A stretch of DNA of 64,000 nucleotides from Kutzneria viridogrisea. Lineage in GTDB: Bacteria; Actinomycetota; Actinomycetes; Mycobacteriales; Pseudonocardiaceae. Numbering within the stretch: the stretch's first letter is position 1; the number at the start of each line of letters is the position of its first letter. Positions 55,374-64,000 of this stretch are shown piece by piece. The notes beneath the pieces are model-generated. The model was not told the DNA's origin. It saw only the letters and a program-made list of their open reading frames with translations, and did no database searches. The stretch lies in NCBI GenBank assembly GCA_014138725.1, contig JACJID010000010.1:186001-250000 (forward strand). Direction: 5' to 3'. The translations under genes and the position numbers were made by a program.

Positions 55374-57103
55374 GCGGGAAGCCGCCACCGGTGTGCCTGT
55401 CCGATCGTTCGGCGGACATCGGGTCGGACCCGTGGCAGCATGGGGCCGTGCGCGTTCCCAAGGGGTTGACCACAGCGGTCGCAGAAGCCTTTTCCGCAGT
55501 GCTGGCAAGGATTCCAGGCCCACCAGCGGCGGATTTGGGCCGACACCGGTTCGACGGCACGCACGATCAGCACCAGACGCTCGTGCAGGCGGCGCAGCGT
55601 TCACTGGGCCCGCTGCTGGCGACCCGGCTGCTCGGCGCACTGGAGCTGACCGTGGCGGAACTCCACATGGGAGCGCCTGGTGGACTCACCACCGGTCTCG
55701 TGCAGCGGACCTCGGGCATGTTCGCCTTCCTGTCCTCCGACCACGAGCCCGAGACGACCAAGGCCCTGTCCCTGCTGGAGATCACCCATCCCGGCGCGAC
55801 CGACCTCGTGGTCGAGCTGACCCGGTGCCTGGCGCGCAAGGCGGGCATCCGGGAACTGCTCACCGTCGACCCGGAGGTCACGGGTGAGCAGGAGATCATG
55901 GCGCGACACGGCAGGGCCTACCTGGCGCTGGCGGTCACCACGGCCAGCGCGGTGTTGCGGGAACTGGACGTCGACTCCCCCGCGGTGATCGGGACGGCGC
56001 TCGGCGCGGCCGTGCTGGTGCTGCGCGAAACACCCGAACCGCCCGCCTACGCCGCGGCCATGCTCGACAAGCGCCGGGCGGAGTACCTCGTGCCGCGGAT
56101 GTCCACCGTGCAGGCGGAGATCACCGACAGCCGCTACGCGTTGGCCGAACGCGGAGTTCTCCCGGAGGTGGACTTCACGGAGAACGGCCTCGTGGCGGCG
56201 ATCCCCGGCGGGCTGGCGGTCCGCGTGGGCGCGGAAACGGGCCGGGTGCCGGTCGGACTGAGCGTCCTGGCCGAGCCGCCGTCCGAGGTCATGCTCGCGA
56301 TCTGGGACGAGGTCGTGGAGGTCAGCTGGACGGCGGACACCGGGTTCGCCACGATCACCGGCGGCCGGCAGGAGGATTGCGCGCCACCGTGGCCGGGTGA
56401 GTACCGGGCCAGAGTGCACGCCCGAGGCCGCGACGGTGACGACGCGGAGCGGTACGAGGTGGTGGTGTGGTCGGCGCCCGCCGCGCCACCGATCGTGCAC
56501 AAGCGCACGGACCGGCTCGGGCACCGGCTGCGAGGTGAGGCCGAACCGCCCGTCGTGCTCGCGCCCGAGGCCGAGTTCCGGTGGATCGAGCAGAGCCAAC
56601 TGTCCGTGGCGGCCACCGTCACCGTGGTCGACGGGTTGACCCCGGAGGAGGTCGTGGCGGCCTTCGGCGCCGATCCCGAGGACCCGTTGTCCCTGTGGGA
56701 ATGCCTGGAATCCGGGGACTGGACCCCGGTAGTCGCCGTGCAGGCCTGCGACGGGGTGGTCTTCGCGGTCGAGGTGAACGGGTTCCAGGGCTCGAACCAC
56801 GAGGTGCTGCGAGAGCTGTCCCGCAACGGCAGGGCGGCCAGCATGTTCTGGAACGTCAACGCCCTCACCCAGTTGTCCTTCGCCCGCGGCGGCGAGGTGC
56901 TGTGGGCGGAGGAACTGCTCGGCGAGCTCCCGGCCAGCGAGGACCCCGAGGTCGCGCGGGCGCTGGCGGGGCTGGACTTCGAGGACCACCGCCACCTCGA
57001 AGCCAAGGGGGTGACGGCCGTTGCCCGGTTCACCGGACGCGGTCCGACCGAACGGGAGGTGGACCGCCTCCTGTACGAGGACGTGGGCTACCAGACCCCC
57101 TGA
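55370..57103 (+). CDS. Hypothetical protein with C-terminal DUF6461-like domain
   Basis: This 577-residue cytoplasmic protein has an N-terminal helical region (about 30-230), a central beta-rich part (VLPEVDFTENGLVAAIPGGL, EYRARVHARGRDGDDAERYE) and a C-terminal domain (about 400-577) like DUF6461: WIEQSQLSVAATVTVVDGLT, PEEVVAAFGADPEDPLSLWE, VVAVQACDGVVFAVEVNGFQ, NHEVLRELSRNGRAASMFWN. The role is unknown. The GTG overlapping the previous stop is used; GTG 55448 (MRVPKGL) is an alternative. The coupling to the GyrI-like gene suggests that both are used together. Confidence 0.75.
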   Translation: MSGKPPPVCLSDRSADIGSDPWQHGAVRVPKGLTTAVAEAFSAVLARIPGPPAADLGRHRFDGTHDQHQTLVQAAQRSLGPLLATRLLGALELTVAELHMGAPGGLTTGLVQRTSGMFAFLSSDHEPETTKALSLLEITHPGATDLVVELTRCLARKAGIRELLTVDPEVTGEQEIMARHGRAYLALAVTTASAVLRELDVDSPAVIGTALGAAVLVLRETPEPPAYAAAMLDKRRAEYLVPRMSTVQAEITDSRYALAERGVLPEVDFTENGLVAAIPGGLAVRVGAETGRVPVGLSVLAEPPSEVMLAIWDEVVEVSWTADTGFATITGGRQEDCAPPWPGEYRARVHARGRDGDDAERYEVVVWSAPAAPPIVHKRTDRLGHRLRGEAEPPVVLAPEAEFRWIEQSQLSVAATVTVVDGLTPEEVVAAFGADPEDPLSLWECLESGDWTPVVAVQACDGVVFAVEVNGFQGSNHEVLRELSRNGRAASMFWNVNALTQLSFARGGEVLWAEELLGELPASEDPEVARALAGLDFEDHRHLEAKGVTAVARFTGRGPTEREVDRLLYEDVGYQTP

Positions 57104-57117
57104 CCGAGGTCCTCGGT

Positions 57118-59391
57118 TCACGAGGTGCTCGGCGAACCGGGCGTGAGGCTGAAGTAGCCCTGCTCCTCCTGAGCGAAGTGCAGGGCCAGCACGGCGCCGA
57201 GACCGTAGAGCGTCGCGCGCAGGTCGTCGACCTGGCTTGGTTCGAGGTGCCCGGCTGACAGGTGCCGGGCAAGCCTGCGCACGAGGCGCTCGATCTCGGC
57301 GTGCCCGCGGCTCATGGTCGTGGTGGTCTCGGCGGTGCCGAACAGTTCGCCCAGCGCGGGGTACAGCTCGTGCTCCTCGGCGCGTTCGTGTGGCAGCAAG
57401 TGGTCCACGAGCAACTGGTACGCCCGCCGGACCTGGACCTCGGCCTGCTCGGTGGGCCCGTCCGACAGCGAGTCGGCCGCACTGCGCACGGCCGAGAGCA
57501 CCGGCATCAGCAGCCGGTGTTCCTCGGCGAAACGCCGCAGCAACTCCTGGTCGCGCTGACCGAGGCGCACGGCCTTGGCAGGCAGCACGGCACGCAGGCT
57601 GTTGAGGATCACGGCCACGTCGATGACCTCCTGCACGAGGGCACCGACAACCGGGGCCAGCACACCGAACGCGGCCAGCCCCATGGCGAGCACGGACAGC
57701 CCGAGCCCCGCGCCCGCGCTCTGCACCGCGATCCGGCGGGCCCGCGCAGCCGTCTCGACCGCCCCGGCCAGCGGATCGATCCGGTCGCTGAGCACCACGG
57801 CGTCAGCGGCCTGGGCCGCCGCGGTCGCGCCCCGTGCGCCCAGTGCCACACCGACATCGGCCGCGGCGAGCGCCGGTGCGTCGTTGAGGCCGTCGCCGAC
57901 CACCACGGTCACGCCGCGGCGGCGTTCGGCCTCGACTCGACGCACCTTGCTCGCGGGCGTGCAGTCGGCCCGCACCTCGTCCAGACCGAGCAGACCGCCG
58001 ACCTCGGCCGCGGCACCGGCGCGGTCGCCGGTCAGCAGCACGATGCGCCGCAGGCCCACCGCCCGCAGCCGGCGCAGCGTGCGGGCGGCGTCCGGCCTGA
58101 TCTCGTCCCGGGCGAGCAGGGCCGCGACGGGCTCGCCGTCGACCGTGACCCAGATCGGTGTGGCGCCGTCGAGTTGGGCGCGCCGCAGTGCCGAGGCCGC
58201 CCACCCGGTCGCGGGCTCCTCGGTCCACGGTGGCTTGCCCACGGTGACAACCGCGCCGTCGACGATGCCGGTGACGCCCGTACCGGGTTCCTCGCGGACG
58301 TCGACGGCCGGTGTGCCGCCCAGTGACCGCGCGGCCCGCACGACCGCCCCCGCGAGGACGTGGGACGACAACAACTCCACGGAGCCCGCCATGCGCAGCA
58401 CCACCTCGCGGTCCCAGCCCGGCGAGGTGAGGACCTCGGTCACCGAGGGCGCGCCCGCGGTGACGGTGCCGGTCTTGTCCAGCACCGCGATCTCGGCCCG
58501 GCCCAACGCCTCCAGCGCGCGGCCGTCACGCACCACCACGCCCTGCCTGCTGGCGCGGGACATGCCCGCGGTCACGGCGATCGGCACGGCCAGCAGCAGC
58601 GGGCAGGGCGTGGCGGTCACCAGCACGGCGACCGCGCGGACCGGATCACCGGTCACCAGCCACGCCAGCCCGGCGACCGCCACCGCGAACGGCAGGAAGG
58701 CGGCCGCGAACCGGTCGGCCAACCGCGCGACCGGCGCACCGCGTGCCGCTGCCGCACCCGCCAGCCGCACGACACCCGCGTAGGTGCTCTCGGCGGCGGG
58801 TCTGCTCGCGACAAGGTCCACGGCGCCACCGGCGTTGACCACACCGCTGCTGACCTGCTCGCCCGCCGCACGGTCCACGGGCAGCGGCTCACCGGTCAGC
58901 GCCGACTCGTCGAACGTGCCGGTCCCCACCAGGCAGCCGTCCACCGGCACGACCTCGCCGGGCAGCACGACCACCCGGTCACCGGCCGCCACGCGGTCCA
59001 CGTCCACCGCAACCAGGTCCCCACCGACCCTGCGCCTGGTCCGCGCCGGTGACCGGTCCAGCAGCGCGGTCAGGTCGTGACCGGCGCGCCGCTCGGCACC
59101 GGACTCCAGGACCCGGCCGGTCGCGAGCATCACGCCGATCACCGCACCAGCGAGGTGTTCACCGACCAGCAGCGTGCCGCCCAGCGCCAGCACCGCGAGC
59201 ACGTCCGCGCCCATGCGGCCCGCGCGCAGGTCCGCCGCCGCCCACCAGACGGCGGGCAGCAGGGCCGCCACCGCTCCGGCGGCCCACGCCACCTCGGCCG
59301 ACGGGGACCCGGCAGCCCACAGGACGCCGCCGCCGACAGCCGCGGCGAGGGTCAGCGCCAGCAGCACCCAGGCGAGGCGTTCCGGTCGCAT
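57118..59391 (-). CDS. P1B-5-type metal-transport ATPase with C-terminal hemerythrin domain
   Basis: This 757-residue pump has about eight membrane helices. It shows TGEPLPV in the actuator domain, DKTGTVTAG phosphorylation Asp, GDGLNDAPAL hinge, and in the metal-site helix ATPCPLLLAVPIAV, i.e. TPC instead of the CPC of Cu/Zn pumps. The motif LVQEVIDVAVILNSLRA (QExxD) and a C-terminal hemerythrin-like domain (about 600-757, His/Glu-rich: HLLPHERAEEHELYPALGEL, MSRGHAEIERLVRRLARHL, LHFAQEEQGYF) complete the P1B-5 pattern, reported to export nickel/iron. The ATG after GGAGG lies 11 bases from the stress-protein stop. Confidence 0.9.
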   Translation of the reverse strand: MRPERLAWVLLALTLAAAVGGGVLWAAGSPSAEVAWAAGAVAALLPAVWWAAADLRAGRMGADVLAVLALGGTLLVGEHLAGAVIGVMLATGRVLESGAERRAGHDLTALLDRSPARTRRRVGGDLVAVDVDRVAAGDRVVVLPGEVVPVDGCLVGTGTFDESALTGEPLPVDRAAGEQVSSGVVNAGGAVDLVASRPAAESTYAGVVRLAGAAAARGAPVARLADRFAAAFLPFAVAVAGLAWLVTGDPVRAVAVLVTATPCPLLLAVPIAVTAGMSRASRQGVVVRDGRALEALGRAEIAVLDKTGTVTAGAPSVTEVLTSPGWDREVVLRMAGSVELLSSHVLAGAVVRAARSLGGTPAVDVREEPGTGVTGIVDGAVVTVGKPPWTEEPATGWAASALRRAQLDGATPIWVTVDGEPVAALLARDEIRPDAARTLRRLRAVGLRRIVLLTGDRAGAAAEVGGLLGLDEVRADCTPASKVRRVEAERRRGVTVVVGDGLNDAPALAAADVGVALGARGATAAAQAADAVVLSDRIDPLAGAVETAARARRIAVQSAGAGLGLSVLAMGLAAFGVLAPVVGALVQEVIDVAVILNSLRAVLPAKAVRLGQRDQELLRRFAEEHRLLMPVLSAVRSAADSLSDGPTEQAEVQVRRAYQLLVDHLLPHERAEEHELYPALGELFGTAETTTTMSRGHAEIERLVRRLARHLSAGHLEPSQVDDLRATLYGLGAVLALHFAQEEQGYFSLTPGSPSTS

Positions 59392-59402
59392 CCGGCCTCC
59401 GA

Positions 59403-59912
59403 TCAGTACAGCGGCTCCGGGGCTGCCTGGACCACCACCGGGTTGGGACGCTCCTGCTGGACCGGCTTGCGGGCCGGGACGACCACGACGGGGCAGCGCG
59501 CGTGCCGCAGGCAGTACGCGCTCACCGATCCGAGCAGCTTCTCCGCCACCCACGAGTGGCCTTGCCGCCCGAGGACGAGCAGGTCGGCACCGGTCGACAG
59601 GTGCACCAGGGCGCGCGGCGGCCACTGGCCGACCATGTGCCGGTACACGGTCATGCCCTGTGCCTCGCCCGCGACACAGGCCATGGCCTGGTCCTGCTGG
59701 GCCTGCTGCGCCGTCAGCGCTTCCTCCGCCGCGTGGTAGGGCATGCCGACCACCGGTGGCGGGCCCTCGACCGGTGGCGGATCGGTGTGCCACGCCGTGA
59801 CGACGTGCACCTCAGCGTCCCTGCGTCTGGCCTCCTCCAGTGCCCAGCGCAGGGCGTCCACGCTTGCCTGGGAGCCGTCCACGCCGACTACGACCTTTCC
59901 CTTGGCATCCAT
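59403..59912 (-). CDS. Universal stress protein (single UspA domain)
   Basis: This 169-residue protein shows VVVGVDGSQASVDALRWALE, DAEVHVVTAW and the ATP-binding motif GADLLVLGRQGHSWVAEKLLGSV(S), with CPVVVVP before a polar tail. It is ATP-binding type by the GxxGxxxxxxxxGS pattern. The ATG at 59912 fits the family start. It is co-transcribed with the P1B-5 ATPase and divergent from the CtpF-like ATPase across a DosR-like site; many mycobacterial Usp proteins are DosR targets. Confidence 0.93.
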   Translation of the reverse strand: MDAKGKVVVGVDGSQASVDALRWALEEARRRDAEVHVVTAWHTDPPPVEGPPPVVGMPYHAAEEALTAQQAQQDQAMACVAGEAQGMTVYRHMVGQWPPRALVHLSTGADLLVLGRQGHSWVAEKLLGSVSAYCLRHARCPVVVVPARKPVQQERPNPVVVQAAPEPLY

Positions 59913-59992
59913 CACTGTTCCCCTTCCCGAATTCGGTCCCACAGTGGCCGCAACAGTGCCCCGCGCACAGCGGCGGCAGGCCCTGCCCAGTC

Positions 59993-60006
59993 GGGACCTT
60001 CGCCCC
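59993..60006 (+). promoter_or_regulatory. Candidate DosR-like box between usp and the ctpF-like gene
   Basis: GGGACCTTCGCCCC matches the DosR core GGGACTWWAGTCCC at 11 of 14 positions and the site at 54265-54278 in form (GGGACCWWCGNCCC). It is 80 bases upstream of usp and 120 bases upstream of the P-type ATPase start. Confidence 0.45.
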
Positions 60007-60126
60007 TCCGCAGGGGTTCACGCCGTTCGGCCGGACCGCGCCGGGGCTTTGTCCTCTGCTGGGCGGGCCCGCGGTCGAGTGCGATAAGTCGAGTGCGACA
60101 AGGCGCACGGGTCGAAGGAGGCTGCC

Positions 60127-62664
60127 ATGAGCGGGTCGCCGATCGTTGACGGCGGCGGTGGCCGTGAGGTGGCTGCGGCAGCGGCACCAACCGGTCTGTC
60201 CAGCCAGGAGGCCGCACTGCGCCTGACCGCGCACGGGCCCAACCTGCTGCCTGCCCCGCCGCGTCCCGGCGCGTTCGCGGGTTTCCTCCAACAGCTGAGG
60301 GATCCGCTGGTTTACGTGCTGCTGGCGGCCGCGGCCGTCTCGGTGCTGCTGGGCCAGCCGGTCGACGCGTCGGTGATCCTCGGCGTCGTCCTGGTCAACG
60401 CCGTGATCGGGCAGGTGCAGCGAGCACGCGCCGAGCACGCGCTCGCGGCGTTGGTCCGCATGTGCCCGACGTGGGTCCGCGCCCTGCGCGACGGTGTCGT
60501 CACCCGCGTGCGGGCCGAGGACCTGGTCCCCGGCGACGCGGTGCTGCTGGCCCCCGGCGACCAGGTGCCCGCGGACTGCCGGGTCCTGACGGCCACCGGT
60601 CTGCTGGTCAACGAGTCCGCGTTGACCGGTGAGTCGGTGCCGGTCCTCAAGCAGCCGGGCGACCTGCCTCCCGGCACGCCGGTGGCCGACCGGACGGACA
60701 TGGTGCACGCCGGAACGCTGGTGACCGGCGGGGACGGGACCGTGCTGGTCACCGCGACCGGTGGGGACACCGAGTTGGGCGCGATCAGCGACCTCGTGGC
60801 GGCGGCACGGCCACCGGTCACCCCGCTGACCCGTCAGCTGGCCCGGTTCAGCCGCCAGCTCGCCCTCGCCATCACGGTGCTGGCGGCGGTGACGTTCGTG
60901 GTCGGCCTGCTGCGCGGGCAGCCCGTCGGCGAGGTGTTCACCGCCGCCGTCGCGATGGCGGTCGGCGCGATCCCGGAGGGACTGCCCGCGGCGGTCACCA
61001 TCGTGCTGGCCGTCGGCGTCGTGCGGATGGCGGGCCGCCACGCCATCGTGCGCCGCCTGCCCGCCGCCGAGACCCTGGGCAGCACAACGGTGATCTGCAC
61101 CGACAAGACGGGAACCCTGACCGCCAACCGGATGACGGCGCGGACCGTCCTGGCGGAGGACGAGCACGAGTGCCTGCTGGCCGGTGTCCTGTGCAACGAC
61201 GCCGCGATCGGCTCGGACGCGGAGGTGATCGGCGACCCGACCGAGGGCGCGCTGCTCGGTGCGGCGTCCTCGGCGGGGCTGTCCGTCGAGCGGGTGCGGG
61301 CGCGCTACCCGCGGCTGGCGAGCCTGCCCTTCGACGCAAGCGCCCAGCTCATGGTCACCGTGCACGACGGTCCGGCGGGACTCGTCGGCTACGTGAAGGG
61401 CGCGCCCGAGCGGGTGCTGCCGCTGTGCGACCGCGAGCTGGGACCGAACGAGGTCATCGGCCCGGTCCGAACCGCGGTCGCGTACACGCGGGCCGAGCAG
61501 GAGGCAGCCCGCGGTCTTCGCGTGTTGGCGCTGGCCAGGTTCACGCCGCAATCCGTCGAGGACCTCATACCGCACAACCTCGTGCTGGTGGGTTTCCAGG
61601 CCATGCTCGATCCCGCGCGGCCGGAGGCGATCGCAGCCGTGGCCGCGTGCCGGGAGGCGGGCGTCGAGGTCAAGATGATCACTGGCGACCACGCGGCGAC
61701 GGCGCGGGCGGTGGCCACCGAGTTCGGGCTCCTCGGCCCGGAAGACACCGTGCTGTCCGGGCCTGAGGTCGGCCGCGCGGACGAGGAGGAGTTGCTGGCC
61801 GCGAAGGTGCTCGCGCGGGTGTCGCCGGAGCAGAAGCTGCGGCTGGTGGAACTGCTGCAACGGCGCGGGCACGTGGTGGCGATGACCGGGGACGGCGTGA
61901 ACGACGCGCCCGCCCTGCGCCGCGCGGACATCGGGGTGGCGATGGGGCTGACCGGCACCGACGCCGCCAAGCTGGCCGCGGACGTGGTGCTGGCCGACGA
62001 CAACTTCGCCAGCGTCGAGGCCGCGGTCGAGCAGGGCCGCGCCGTGTACGACAACCTGCGCAAGTTCATCGCCTGGACACTGCCGACCAACATCGCCGAG
62101 GGCGTGGTCCTGATGGTCGCCGTGCTCGCGGGCGTGACGCTGCCCCTGCTCCCCGTACAGGTGTTGTGGATCAACATGACCACTGCCGTGCTGCTCGGCC
62201 TGCCGCTGGCGTTCGAGTCCGTGGAACCGGGTGTGATGGCCCGGCCGCCGCGACCACCCGGCCGGTCGCTGCTGTCCGGCGATCTGGTCCGCCGGATCGT
62301 GCTGGTCGGCCTGCTGCTGGTCACGGCCTCGTTCGCGGCGTTCCAGTGGCAGCTGTGGACCGGAGCGAGCGCCGCAGCCGCGCGCACGACCGCGATGGCG
62401 GTGTTCGTGGTGGCTCAGATCGGCTACCTGCTCAGCTGCCGCAGCCTGGACCACCTGCGCGCGGTGGGCCGCAACTGGTGGCTGATCGGCGGTGTCGGCC
62501 TGATGGCGCTGCTCCAGGCCGCGATCACCTTCCTGCCGGTGGGCAACGAGCTGTTCCACACGGCGCCGCCGAGTACCGGTGCCTGGCTGGTGGTGGCGGT
62601 GATCGGCGCGGCGACGTACCTGGTCGCCCAGGCGGACAAGCTGCTGTGGGCGCCTCGTCGCTGA
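60127..62664 (+). CDS. P2-type cation-transporting ATPase, CtpF-like
   Basis: This 845-residue pump has the N-terminal cation-ATPase domain (GLSSQEAALRLTAHGPNLLP), actuator TGESVPV, phosphorylation DKTGTLTANRM, hinge MTGDGVNDAPALRRADIGVA, TM4 motif PEGLPAAVTIVLAVGVVRMA, and late LWINMTTAVLLGLPLAFES as in mycobacterial CtpF, a calcium-type exporter of the DosR regulon. Ten helices are expected. The ATG is preceded by GAAGGAGGC. Substrate is likely calcium or another divalent cation; the exact ion is inference. Confidence 0.93.
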   Translation: MSGSPIVDGGGGREVAAAAAPTGLSSQEAALRLTAHGPNLLPAPPRPGAFAGFLQQLRDPLVYVLLAAAAVSVLLGQPVDASVILGVVLVNAVIGQVQRARAEHALAALVRMCPTWVRALRDGVVTRVRAEDLVPGDAVLLAPGDQVPADCRVLTATGLLVNESALTGESVPVLKQPGDLPPGTPVADRTDMVHAGTLVTGGDGTVLVTATGGDTELGAISDLVAAARPPVTPLTRQLARFSRQLALAITVLAAVTFVVGLLRGQPVGEVFTAAVAMAVGAIPEGLPAAVTIVLAVGVVRMAGRHAIVRRLPAAETLGSTTVICTDKTGTLTANRMTARTVLAEDEHECLLAGVLCNDAAIGSDAEVIGDPTEGALLGAASSAGLSVERVRARYPRLASLPFDASAQLMVTVHDGPAGLVGYVKGAPERVLPLCDRELGPNEVIGPVRTAVAYTRAEQEAARGLRVLALARFTPQSVEDLIPHNLVLVGFQAMLDPARPEAIAAVAACREAGVEVKMITGDHAATARAVATEFGLLGPEDTVLSGPEVGRADEEELLAAKVLARVSPEQKLRLVELLQRRGHVVAMTGDGVNDAPALRRADIGVAMGLTGTDAAKLAADVVLADDNFASVEAAVEQGRAVYDNLRKFIAWTLPTNIAEGVVLMVAVLAGVTLPLLPVQVLWINMTTAVLLGLPLAFESVEPGVMARPPRPPGRSLLSGDLVRRIVLVGLLLVTASFAAFQWQLWTGASAAAARTTAMAVFVVAQIGYLLSCRSLDHLRAVGRNWWLIGGVGLMALLQAAITFLPVGNELFHTAPPSTGAWLVVAVIGAATYLVAQADKLLWAPRR

Positions 62665-62697
62665 CCGCCCAACCCCGGGACGCGGGCGGGATCCAGC

Positions 62698-64000
<1,303 letters not shown>

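Noticed and set aside
59812-62559. 915-codon minus-strand frame opposite the CtpF-like ATPase
   Set aside because: Shadow frame with no recognisable motif; the ATPase is complete on the plus strand.

Overview
The window is high-GC actinomycete DNA (many GTG starts, start/stop overlaps, T7SS-type proteins, GarA/FtsR-like regulators). The gene order gcvH-garA-MerR-BFN-...-MerR-gcvP follows the mycobacterial Rv1826-Rv1832 block. With the dispersed palindromes and secondary-metabolism content, this points to a Pseudonocardiaceae-like organism; the family placement is inference.

Layout. 0-3.7 kb: small membrane protein, peptide-binding lipoprotein, secreted LVIVD-repeat protein, small secreted protein. 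3.8-6.4 kb: a KAP-type P-loop NTPase with an N-terminal macro-like domain, a candidate conflict/defence protein, preceded by a duplicated scrap of the LVIVD gene. 6.6-8.9 kb: extracellular nuclease. 9.3-13.9 kb: T7SS-associated module (YbaB-like protein, WXG-type protein, EndoU-type toxin, probable immunity protein). 13.95-21.5 kb: glycine cleavage genes with a tandem glycine riboswitch, two MerR regulators, GarA and a bifunctional-nuclease-family protein, interrupted by a secreted cyclophilin and a tandem array of nested hairpins. 22-24.7 kb: decayed genes.

24.7-50.7 kb is the most interesting part. An AraC regulator is divergent from a ferritin-like (VioB-type) protein, a LodA-like quinoprotein oxidase and its LodB-like flavoprotein. 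Convergent to these lies a long minus-strand series (48400 to 30060), mostly with 1-4 base overlaps inside its sub-operons: two ATP-grasp proteins with ITPK-like signatures (one fused to a kinase-like domain), an ABC exporter, myo-inositol-phosphate synthase, a Pls-type homopoly(amino acid) synthetase, a 2,4-diaminobutyrate aminotransferase, an aspartokinase, a double-headed IucA/IucC synthetase and an EntS-like MFS exporter. Just upstream, in a separate unit, are a beta-propeller phytase and a secreted histidine phosphatase. I read this as a compound locus that could make inositol polyphosphate (polyanion), poly-diaminobutyrate (polycation) and a carboxylate siderophore, with a secreted phytase able to remove the polyanion. 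Each enzyme assignment is motif-based; the combined system is a hypothesis.

50.9-64 kb: an HD protein, a coiled-coil membrane protein, then a DosR-like redox/dormancy set: NarL-type regulator, lactate dehydrogenase, Hsp20, universal stress protein, a P1B-5 ATPase with hemerythrin domain, a CtpF-like ATPase and, running off the end, a DevS-like GAF histidine kinase. Two sites matching GGGACCWWCGNCCC lie upstream of hsp20 and between the stress protein and ctpF-like genes.
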